A stretch of 64,000 nucleotides of DNA from Pontibacter arcticus (GTDB taxonomy: Bacteria > Bacteroidota > Bacteroidia > Cytophagales > Hymenobacteraceae). A program made the translations under genes and the position numbers. Below the pieces are notes generated by a model. It was not told the DNA's origin and did no database searches. It saw only the letters and a program-made list of their open reading frames with translations. This document shows positions 17,734 to 25,816 of the stretch, piece after piece (positions within the stretch are counted from its first letter, which is position 1; every line of letters begins with the position of its first letter). The stretch is taken from the NCBI RefSeq assembly GCF_003284895.1, contig NZ_QMDV01000006.1, forward strand, positions 1-64,000. Direction: 5' to 3'.

Positions 17734-18684
17734 CTACATGGCAACTATACTTTTAAGCTCCCCAATAAGCTGCTCCAGATCTTTCTTTTTCCCAGAAAAG
17801 ACTTTAGTTCTGTATTTACTATCAAGCCCCAGTTCTTGAATCTCACTCTTACGTTGGCTGTCGGTTAGTAGAATATCTGATAAAGCAAGTCCCGTTGCTA
17901 TCCTGCCAATATCAATCTGATCATTCGGGTTTTCATTCTTATTATTAACAGCTATGAGTCCGCTAAGAGATGTTCTAATATCAAGTGTTGGAATTCTAGT
18001 GAATTCAAATTTCCTCAAATGTGAAATTAGAGTCTTCAACTCTTTTTTAGTCATTCTGTGTCTGTTGGTTAGTTGGTAAATAATTGAGTCTATCCAATTA
18101 GGAATGTCGCCTGAAGGGAAGGAAACAGGACGAATAATAATATGTCCATGCACCAGTAGGGCATTGAGCCTTTCAAGGAAGTGACTTAAGGTGATGAACC
18201 TGGAGGCTGCAAGAATGCTCTGACCTACTTTGCTGTCGACTTTTTTATGTCTAGCAATCTTTCTTATATGATGCGCCACCACAGTAGCTTCCGCAGCTTT
18301 CATATTGAATTCAATCTTTTGCCTGTGTAATGCCTGGTAATTCCCCTCATCTTCTAAGATGCCCTTCTTAATCTTGTCATGAAGAAAGGTTCTGATTGTT
18401 ATGTTGTTTTTCCTAACAGCGGATATCATCAGTTGAGAGGTAATAAACGGTTCTGCTTTGAAAGCATAGCCCATAGATAGTTTATAAAACTCAGTGTCAA
18501 GGTGAGCGGCTCTAGCAGAGTCTTTTTGAGATGTCTCTAGGTAATGCTCAACTGACATCGGGCAAATAATCTTATTCATCGTTACCCCAGTATGTAGCAA
18601 GCTTCGAATCTCTTCCCATTCTGGAATTCCTGTTGAATCAAACATTCCACTTGTTGCAAACTGGTCAAGATATATAATATGCAT
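17734..18684 (-). CDS. Hypothetical protein with PIN-like features
   Basis: 316 residues. The start MHIIYLDQFATS has the beta-strand plus Asp of a PIN-like domain, and the end has IDIGRIATGLALSDILLTD, where spaced Asp residues resemble the later metal ligands of that fold (D in IDIGR, SD and TD). The middle 200 residues are helical. This arrangement would suit a single-protein ribonuclease, but I do not recognise a named family. It stands alone, convergent with abiEii and 31 bases from its stop codon, so AbiE genes do not share its promoter. Confidence 0.5.
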   Translation of the reverse strand: MHIIYLDQFATSGMFDSTGIPEWEEIRSLLHTGVTMNKIICPMSVEHYLETSQKDSARAAHLDTEFYKLSMGYAFKAEPFITSQLMISAVRKNNITIRTFLHDKIKKGILEDEGNYQALHRQKIEFNMKAAEATVVAHHIRKIARHKKVDSKVGQSILAASRFITLSHFLERLNALLVHGHIIIRPVSFPSGDIPNWIDSIIYQLTNRHRMTKKELKTLISHLRKFEFTRIPTLDIRTSLSGLIAVNNKNENPNDQIDIGRIATGLALSDILLTDSQRKSEIQELGLDSKYRTKVFSGKKKDLEQLIGELKSIVAM

Positions 18685-18819
18685 ACAGTAAAAGTAGGTT
18701 TAGCTTATCAATACACCTTCTCGCCTGTATTCGATAGGCGGGTAGCTCATCTTATCTCCTCTGTTAGTGTCTTGTCAGGGAACAATGTGTGTCTTGATGA
18801 TCAAGCACCAGTTATAAAT

Positions 18820-19605
18820 TTATTCTATGACCAACGTGTCTTGTGTACTGTAGGTAAAAATCCCCTGCCCTCCCTGAACATTTGATGGCAGCACAACTGG
18901 GGGCTCGAAGGGATCAACATTTGAGCGGGAAGCCTGCTGCAGCGCCCGCTGAAAATGATAGTTGTCAGGGGTGATGCGGTAAAGTATAATACGGTAAGGT
19001 TGTTTCCCGTCGGGAACATCCAAACGGATGCTCAGTTCTGGCTCACTGGAGAGTGAATAATCATAATATTCCGACTTTCTAATAGTTTGCCCCGCTAGCT
19101 CATATTCCAGATAGACGCCATAGAAGCGGTGCCTGGCATCAGGTCCATTTGTAAAACTCAGCCTGATCTGAGTGCCGTTAAAGACCCAATCAGTAATCAC
19201 AACTGGTGCTACGGTTTCAGTGGCGGCATAAAGTGTATCGGCATTGTTTACAGTAATGATGCGTAGCCGAACGGAGTCTTCCGGAAGGATAGCAGGTAAA
19301 CGGTAAGGGCTGGCATAGTTTACCATTTTTCCGCTGACTTTATCCTTGTAGAAAATGTTCTGCAATCGGATAACTGTATCAGGAAGCATCAACTCTACAT
19401 GAGCATTCCAAACCAGCTGCAGCGACAGGTCCTCCTGAAAGCTGCTGGTACGGATCAGGCTCAGCCTGATGGGCTCTCCAGGCACAAGGTACCCCTCCAC
19501 GAAAAGCCTGGCCGGACTTGCCGGCATCACAAGCTCAGCCTCCTCCTTCAAGGCACAGGAAGTCATCAATAGAAATAGAATAAGTGCTATAGGTCGAATG
19601 TGCAT
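18820..19605 (-). CDS. DUF4249-type outer-membrane lipoprotein
   Basis: 261 residues with a lipoprotein signal (ILFLLMTSC, Cys17). The first mature strand block, ARLFVEGYLVPGEPIRLSLIRTS, is typical of DUF4249, a family found beside TonB-dependent receptors in Bacteroidota. The start overlaps the receptor gene by 19 bases. It is presumed to be a periplasmic or surface partner of the receptor; the ligand is unknown. Confidence 0.8.
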   Translation of the reverse strand: MHIRPIALILFLLMTSCALKEEAELVMPASPARLFVEGYLVPGEPIRLSLIRTSSFQEDLSLQLVWNAHVELMLPDTVIRLQNIFYKDKVSGKMVNYASPYRLPAILPEDSVRLRIITVNNADTLYAATETVAPVVITDWVFNGTQIRLSFTNGPDARHRFYGVYLEYELAGQTIRKSEYYDYSLSSEPELSIRLDVPDGKQPYRIILYRITPDNYHFQRALQQASRSNVDPFEPPVVLPSNVQGGQGIFTYSTQDTLVIE

Positions 19606-21854
19606 GTATACCGAAGGGTTGGTGTTAAAGGAAGCAAGGACCGTTGCCTGGCGGTGATTTTACCTGTGCCGTCCTCCTTTCGGGCTACGTCGAAGTACAG
19701 GAAGTAAGGGTTGGCGCGGTTATATAGGTTGTACACCCCGGCGCTCCATTCGGAGGTGCTTTTGTTATGCTGCTTTTTGTAGGTCACCCCTACATCAAGC
19801 CGGTGTCGTATTGGTGTCCTTATGTTATTAAACCGTTCGAAAGCAGGAAGTACTCTAGGCGCTTCTCCGGGCGTCATGCCCTGCGCCGGGATGATGCCCA
19901 CCGGAAAAGTATAGGGGCTGCCTGTCTGCAGGAACCACTGCCCTGAAAGCTGCCAACTTTTGCCAAGGTTGTATTGTATCGTTGTTGAAAGCTGATGTCG
20001 CACATCTTGCACCGGATACACCCACTCCCTACGACCGTGTCTATCTTCAAGTGCTATCTTAGCATAGGCTAAGGTATAGCTAATATCTATTGCAAGCGGA
20101 GACCACTGGGCCTGCAGCTCCAGTTCGGCACCATAGGCCCGGCCTGCATGCGGCTGGAAGCGCTGCTCAAAGTCAGTCAGCAAATCCATTCCGTTGGCAT
20201 AGTAGAGCTGGCCTTTAAGCCAACGGTGGTAAATACTTGTAGCCAACTTATGCTGCTTTACAGGTTTACTGATAGACAGCCCCACTTGATCCGATCGCTG
20301 CACAGGCAGTTTACCTGAAGTGAAACGGAAGAAGTCAAAGGGCATGTTGATGCCTAGCACATTTACCTGGTGATGGAACTGGTAGGTGCGGTCATAGTAG
20401 AAACTAGCGGTCCAACTGTCTTCAGCAACCCCTATTTTCAAACGCGGTGCTGGCAATAGCTGCTCTTCATGCTGATACAAACGTGCCCCGGCAGCATATG
20501 TCAGCTTACCTAAAGTAGTCTGCGTCTGTACAAAAAGGCCGCTGATGGGCAGTTTCTCTCTAAACGCAGTCTCATTCAGCAAGCGGCCTTCCCTGTCTTG
20601 CTGGAGTGAATGCATCGAGGCTTTCATATGCTGCATAAACGCTCCCATTTCAATAAATCCCTGGCTACTGAGTGGCAGACCAAACAGCAGGTTGGAGAAA
20701 TGCCCGGAGGTCGTCTGGTCGAGAAACTGAGTTTCCTGTCGCCGGTGCTCCATGGAGAAAGCATATTGGCTGTACCCTTGGGTGAGCTCCAGCCAGGTGG
20801 GCCCGAATCTGTGTTTCCAACGGGCAGTCAGCAGGCGGTTGCCCCAGTCAGAGGCAAGCGAGAAGCGGTCTGTAGTGCCGTCGTACCTGTCTTGGCTTCC
20901 GAACAAAGCCACCGATAGGCTGCCTTTCGGCAAGGTGGTGTGCACCTGCAGGTTCATATCCTGAAAGGCATAGTCCGGCAGGGGGTTATCTTGCTCGTCC
21001 TTACGGTGAAGTTGCTCATAAGCCTTTGCCACCAGCTGATAGTAAGATGACTTTGCTTTCGCGAACACATTGGTCTTATACTTCGGCAGGTGCCGTTGAT
21101 AGCTCACCTCCGAGCTCAGCACACCAGCTCCAACCTTCAGCTGATGGGTAAGAGGCTCCGTGGCGCGGGGCACAGCCTTCAGGTAAGCTGACAGCCAGCC
21201 GCCCTCGCTCGCGGCAAAGCCTCCCGAGGTGAGGGTCACGGATTCAAACGCATCCGGATCAAGGGAACTGTTGATGCCCAGGAGGTGGGCAGCATTGAAG
21301 ATAGGGATGCCTTGCAGAAGCATGGCCGTCTGAGAATTTTTACCGCCTCGCACAAAAAGGCCAGTTTGCATCTCACCCGTCTGCAGCACCCCTGGCTTAT
21401 ACTGTAGTGCCCTTATCAGGTCTGCTTCGCCGAGTGGCTTGTTTATGATTTCCAGTTCTTTTCTGGCAAGGGTAACGGTTTCAAGTCCAACACCTTCTGC
21501 AGCGACAATCTCAACTTCGTTCAAGTTAATCGCCCCCGGTTTCAGATACAGCCTCAGTGTGGCAGGCTGGTGAACGCGTACAGTGGTGTCTTGATAGCGG
21601 GGGTGGCTGAAACGAAGCAGTACGCTGCTATCGGCAGGCACACTGGCCGGTAGGGAGAAACTTCCCCTCCAGTCACTGACTGTATGGGCTACTGTGGTGC
21701 TAACCAACACCTCAGGCAAAGGCTGTTTTGTGTCACTATCGTAAACAGTGCCCTTCACCTGACCATACAGCAAGGCTGGGATGAACAGAGAAAAAATGAA
21801 TAATACCGCACCCCTCATAACAACAAAAGCCCCCTGCCTAATGGCAGAGGGCAT
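19587..21854 (-). CDS. TonB-dependent receptor with carboxypeptidase-like N-terminal domain
   Basis: 755 residues: signal peptide (AVLFIFSLFIPALLYG), a carboxypeptidase regulatory-like beta domain (GQVKGTVYDSDTKQPLPEVLVSTT), a plug domain (GEADLIRALQYKPGVLQTGE and LFVRGGKNSQTAMLLQGIPI), then an outer-membrane barrel ending in an aromatic-containing strand (RYTCTFDL). Such receptors import a ligand with energy from TonB. It is the second gene of a three-gene operon, 13 bases after the lipoprotein gene. The substrate cannot be read from sequence. Confidence 0.9.
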   Translation of the reverse strand: MPSAIRQGAFVVMRGAVLFIFSLFIPALLYGQVKGTVYDSDTKQPLPEVLVSTTVAHTVSDWRGSFSLPASVPADSSVLLRFSHPRYQDTTVRVHQPATLRLYLKPGAINLNEVEIVAAEGVGLETVTLARKELEIINKPLGEADLIRALQYKPGVLQTGEMQTGLFVRGGKNSQTAMLLQGIPIFNAAHLLGINSSLDPDAFESVTLTSGGFAASEGGWLSAYLKAVPRATEPLTHQLKVGAGVLSSEVSYQRHLPKYKTNVFAKAKSSYYQLVAKAYEQLHRKDEQDNPLPDYAFQDMNLQVHTTLPKGSLSVALFGSQDRYDGTTDRFSLASDWGNRLLTARWKHRFGPTWLELTQGYSQYAFSMEHRRQETQFLDQTTSGHFSNLLFGLPLSSQGFIEMGAFMQHMKASMHSLQQDREGRLLNETAFREKLPISGLFVQTQTTLGKLTYAAGARLYQHEEQLLPAPRLKIGVAEDSWTASFYYDRTYQFHHQVNVLGINMPFDFFRFTSGKLPVQRSDQVGLSISKPVKQHKLATSIYHRWLKGQLYYANGMDLLTDFEQRFQPHAGRAYGAELELQAQWSPLAIDISYTLAYAKIALEDRHGRREWVYPVQDVRHQLSTTIQYNLGKSWQLSGQWFLQTGSPYTFPVGIIPAQGMTPGEAPRVLPAFERFNNIRTPIRHRLDVGVTYKKQHNKSTSEWSAGVYNLYNRANPYFLYFDVARKEDGTGKITARQRSLLPLTPTLRYTCTFDL

Positions 21855-21867
21855 CTTTTATTAATTG

Positions 21868-23481
21868 CTACTTGCTCTTCACTTTGTAATTCAGCACTAC
21901 CTCATAGTTTATACTGAAGGTGTCATCAGATTCAATGTATGAAGCGTCCATCTTCATTCTACGCGGATAGCCATTCTCATTAAAATCCTTATACTCTATG
22001 TTTGCGAACGTGTAGGAGTTAGGTACAGTAACTCGTTTAATAGCATTAACAATTCTGTAGCCTTCCAGCTCAGGTACCAGCGCTGTGATGGTGTTACCCA
22101 AGAAGTTTTTATAAGCAGTTTCGTACTCGATATCAGCCACTTTGTGTAAGCCCGCTGCACGGATTAGTTTGGATGTTGGCACCCACTGTCCGGTAGGGAC
22201 ATCTAGTTTCCAGCTATGGTCATACACCGCTGGCTGCCATGCCCAAACTGCTGTCGGGTTGCCATTACTGTCGTATACCGCTTTTTGCACTTCTGCTGTG
22301 GAACCATCTGTGAAGGTGCGAGTAACTGAGGTAAGTCGATTCTCGGCATTATAAGTATAGCTATCAATCTCCCCAGTTGTGCTCCAGTTGCCCTGTGCAT
22401 TCCTCAGATAGGTTTTTGAGGTCTTTACCAGGCCTGCGGCATTGTACTCATAGCTGATGTACTTAGTCGACTGGCTTCCTTCAGCGCTGCCTTCATAACT
22501 TTTGATAACGCGGCCTTGAGAGTCTGTTTCCACATCACTGACAACCGAGGCTCTAAGATCACCGGCTGCCACATCTGGCAGGATGGTAATGATGTGGTTA
22601 AGGGCATAAATTCTCTCTTCTGAAGATGAGTGAGCACTCTGATAGTAATAGTACTCGGTGTCGCTATGCTTTCTTATTACCTCATATGTATCATATTCTG
22701 CGCTACTTGACGGAACGGAAATACATTTGGCATATTTCCTATAGCGGTGCTCCCCGTTGCGCTCACCATCATACATGTAGAATGCAAATGTCCCGTCTCC
22801 GTTTTGTTCTTTAAAGGTGTATTGCTTGAACGCTGCAAAAGTTACCTGAGTATTGTAACGTTCTGATACATACTCGTAGGCATGTTGATCCTTTATGTCT
22901 TCTGTTGCATACTTATTAAGCGTAAGCTTATCCAGAGTGCCGTTAGTATAAGTTTTGGTCAGATCAAACGCTTTGCGTGTCTGCATATCCACGGCGCGGT
23001 TACTCTCCAGGTATGTCAGCTGGTAAGCGTCATTGTATTCAGCCTTCAAAACTGGCACAGAGCCCATTAAAGCCTCCGTAATAAACAGACTGCCGTTGGT
23101 GTCTCCCACCAGCACAGCATCCCATGCAGTGCCATTGGCGGTAATTTTAAACGCAGTTACCTCTCCATTCGTGAGTTTAATGGTGAGCATACCGGTTTCT
23201 TCGTTGTAGGTGATGCTTTCAATGCCAACACCGTCTTTACCATCTTGCCCACCGATGTTGCCTTTCATGGCATCAGTGTAAGGGACTGTGCTGGTTGTGC
23301 CATTGCTGTAAACGATGATGAGGTTGTCTCCCTCTTTTCTGAGATCCACAACTGTTTTCCCTTTCTCCGCGATCAGCTCTTTCTCGAGCTGCTCCACCTC
23401 TGCGCTGCTGTCGTCTTTGTCGCAGCTAGAGAACAGGGCTAGGCAGCAGAGTGCCAGTGCCGTAAGCTTTCTTGTTACCAT
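21868..23481 (-). CDS. Secreted lipoprotein with collagen-like GKDG turn and repeat strands
   Basis: I choose the ATG at 23481 (MVTRKLTALALCCLALFSSC, lipobox Cys20) over an upstream ATG at 23508. After the Cys comes a short acidic coiled coil (SSAEVEQLEKELIAEKGK), a GQDGKDGVGIESITYN motif as in DUF4988-type Bacteroidota surface proteins, then long beta-rich regions with RHS-like YNAAGLVKTSKTYL repeats. It leads the TonB receptor operon. Its function is unknown; it probably sits on the cell surface near the receptor. Confidence 0.72.
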   Translation of the reverse strand: MVTRKLTALALCCLALFSSCDKDDSSAEVEQLEKELIAEKGKTVVDLRKEGDNLIIVYSNGTTSTVPYTDAMKGNIGGQDGKDGVGIESITYNEETGMLTIKLTNGEVTAFKITANGTAWDAVLVGDTNGSLFITEALMGSVPVLKAEYNDAYQLTYLESNRAVDMQTRKAFDLTKTYTNGTLDKLTLNKYATEDIKDQHAYEYVSERYNTQVTFAAFKQYTFKEQNGDGTFAFYMYDGERNGEHRYRKYAKCISVPSSSAEYDTYEVIRKHSDTEYYYYQSAHSSSEERIYALNHIITILPDVAAGDLRASVVSDVETDSQGRVIKSYEGSAEGSQSTKYISYEYNAAGLVKTSKTYLRNAQGNWSTTGEIDSYTYNAENRLTSVTRTFTDGSTAEVQKAVYDSNGNPTAVWAWQPAVYDHSWKLDVPTGQWVPTSKLIRAAGLHKVADIEYETAYKNFLGNTITALVPELEGYRIVNAIKRVTVPNSYTFANIEYKDFNENGYPRRMKMDASYIESDDTFSINYEVVLNYKVKSK

Positions 23482-23716
23482 TATGTATTTATTAAGATTT
23501 GTTTTCAATCAGATGGAGCCTATGTAGCAGCCAATTTAAATTGTACTGCAAAAATATGTTATATTTATTATATATAAAATTTTGATTGTTTCATTTTAAA
23601 CTGCTCATCTTAGTACATAGTAGCTGTAATTATATAAGAAATGCCTCTGGAGAACTTTACTGCAGGTTTAGCCAAGCACTTCAACCTCCCATAGCCCTAA
23701 AACATTTATAATTCAT

Positions 23717-23724
23717 TATATTTG
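23717..23724 (+). promoter_or_regulatory. Putative -7 box of the Mod/Res operon
   Basis: TATATTTG, a full match to TAnnTTTG, lies 117 bases before the preferred mod start at 23841. No good TTTG -33 box is seen. A start site near 23731 would leave a leader of about 110 bases. Confidence 0.4.
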
Positions 23725-23840
23725 GCAACAGATGGTGCAACATGGGCTACTGCCTTGGGCACTGGCTATACTTGCTAAAACATAAACTTATTTACCGCTA
23801 CCGGCTAGCCCGCCGGAAACCGAGAAGTTGGACATACCTG

Positions 23841-25814
23841 ATGAGAAAAGAAGAGAAACACAAGCTGATAAACAAACTCAAAAGCCTGGAAAGCTTGAGC
23901 ACCGAAGAGCGCAGCTACCTAATTGACCTGCTGAACCAGAAAAAGTACGGACTGGTATGGGAAGACAAGCCTGAGGCAGTGGAGGAACAGCTACGCCAGC
24001 ACTTGCCTGTACTGGAGGAAGTAGCAGCGAAAGCTATTGTAAACGGAGAAGAGCACCCCAACCACATCCTCATAGAAGGCGATAACCTGCACGCCCTAAC
24101 GGCTCTTACCTTTACCCACGAAGGTAAAGTAGACGTCATCTATATAGATCCGCCCTACAACACCGGAAAGGAAAACGAATTTCGCTATAATGATAAGTGG
24201 ATTTTGAAAGACCACCCTTTCAAACATTCTTTATGGCTGAATTTTATCTCCAAAAGATTAAGTATTGCCAAGAAGTTACTAAGTAAAACAGGTGTAATGG
24301 TAATTCATATTGATGAAAATGAATTTGATGCACTAAACTTATTATTGGAGACAGAGATATTTTCAGAAGAGGATTTTTTAGGTGCTGTTATCTGGAATAA
24401 GCAAAATCCCAAAGGTGATGCTAAGGGAGTTGCTACGATGCACGAATATGTCCTCATATATGCAAAAGATAAGCAATCATTTACTGCGCTTGAAAATGCT
24501 TTAAGTAGGTCAAAACCTAACGCTGTACAAATACTTAATAAAGCGAAGAAACTATATTCAAAAATTGGCAAAACTGAAATTCCTGATGCCATAAAAGAAG
24601 TAATAAAACCCTTCAACTTTTCTAAGGAAGCTCTTGATGATTTTAAAGTCACTTATGATTTAGAGCTTGTTAACAAAGAATTTCAATCCTGGCTTAACCG
24701 ACAAGATTTTTCTGGAGGTGAGAAAGCATATAAGTTTATTGACGAAAACGGCTTTGTATATCAATCTGTGTCGATGGCTTGGCCAAATAAAGAACAAGCC
24801 CCAGATGATTATTACATTCCATTAACCCATCCAATTACAAGAAGAGCATGTCCTGTTCCTTCGAGGGGGTGGAGGAATCCTTCAAAGACAATGGAAAGTT
24901 TGCTCGAAAGAAATCTTATCCTTTTTGGAGATGATGAAAGTACACAACCAAGAAGAAAGTATTTATTAGAAGAGAATTTATTCGAGAATACACCCTCGAT
25001 ATATAATAATGGTTCAAGCGATGACGAGTTATTTAAAACTTTAGAAATCGAATTTCCATACCCAAAGCCTGTTAGCGCCTCAAAATACTTTTTACAGGCA
25101 ATCCATCCTAATCCCAAAATCATCCTTGACTTCTTTGCAGGTTCTGGCACCACATTGCACGCTACCATGCAGCTCAACGCAGAAGACGGCGGCAAGCGGC
25201 AATGTATACTTGTTACAAATAACGAGAATAACATTTGCGAGGAGGTAACCTATGAGCGTAATAGGCGCGTGATACAAGGCTATACCAACTCTAAAGGCCA
25301 GGAGGTGGCGGGGCTCACCCAAAACAACCTTCGCTACTACAAGAGCGGCTTTGTACCAAGCATGGTTACTGAGCCTCATAAACGTATGCTTACCCAGCAC
25401 AGCACCGAGCTACTTTGCATCAAAGAAGACTGCTATATCGATCTAACGGAGGCCAACGGCTTTAACCCGGCACAATGCCGCCTGTTCAGCAACGGCAAAG
25501 GCAAGCACCTGACAGTGGTATACCACAGCCGCCAGCAAACCGAAGTATGCGAGCAGCTTATAGGCTACATCAAAGGCCTGCAAAGCCTGGCTGAGCCTGT
25601 GCGCCTCTATGCCTTCAGTCCTGAGAAAGAAACACTGGCCGAAGACTTCTGGGAGGTAGCCGACAAAATAGAGGCAGTGCCGCTACCAGAGGCTATTTAC
25701 AATGCCTACAAAGCCACTTTCCGGGTACTGAAGCTGGATAGAAAGTCTCCTACCGCACCGGTAGTCGAGGCTGCCGAAGCAGATTTGTTTGCCACCACCC
25801 AAGCCGAAGCCTAA
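23841..25814 (+). CDS. mod: Type III-like (Mod) DNA adenine methyltransferase
   Basis: The preferred start is the ATG at 23841 (MRKEEKHKLINKL); an ORF start at 23742 would add 33 residues that look non-coding. 657 residues: the amino-group methyltransferase catalytic motif DPPYNTG is at 103-109 and the SAM-binding LDFFAGSGTT near 430, the order of beta-class Mod subunits. Between them lies a variable region that is more AT-rich than the ends and may hold the target-recognition domain, hinting at replacement of that segment. It is first of five tightly packed genes. It should methylate adenine in a short site and mark self DNA. Confidence 0.9.
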   Translation: MRKEEKHKLINKLKSLESLSTEERSYLIDLLNQKKYGLVWEDKPEAVEEQLRQHLPVLEEVAAKAIVNGEEHPNHILIEGDNLHALTALTFTHEGKVDVIYIDPPYNTGKENEFRYNDKWILKDHPFKHSLWLNFISKRLSIAKKLLSKTGVMVIHIDENEFDALNLLLETEIFSEEDFLGAVIWNKQNPKGDAKGVATMHEYVLIYAKDKQSFTALENALSRSKPNAVQILNKAKKLYSKIGKTEIPDAIKEVIKPFNFSKEALDDFKVTYDLELVNKEFQSWLNRQDFSGGEKAYKFIDENGFVYQSVSMAWPNKEQAPDDYYIPLTHPITRRACPVPSRGWRNPSKTMESLLERNLILFGDDESTQPRRKYLLEENLFENTPSIYNNGSSDDELFKTLEIEFPYPKPVSASKYFLQAIHPNPKIILDFFAGSGTTLHATMQLNAEDGGKRQCILVTNNENNICEEVTYERNRRVIQGYTNSKGQEVAGLTQNNLRYYKSGFVPSMVTEPHKRMLTQHSTELLCIKEDCYIDLTEANGFNPAQCRLFSNGKGKHLTVVYHSRQQTEVCEQLIGYIKGLQSLAEPVRLYAFSPEKETLAEDFWEVADKIEAVPLPEAIYNAYKATFRVLKLDRKSPTAPVVEAAEADLFATTQAEA

Positions 25815-25816
25815 GC

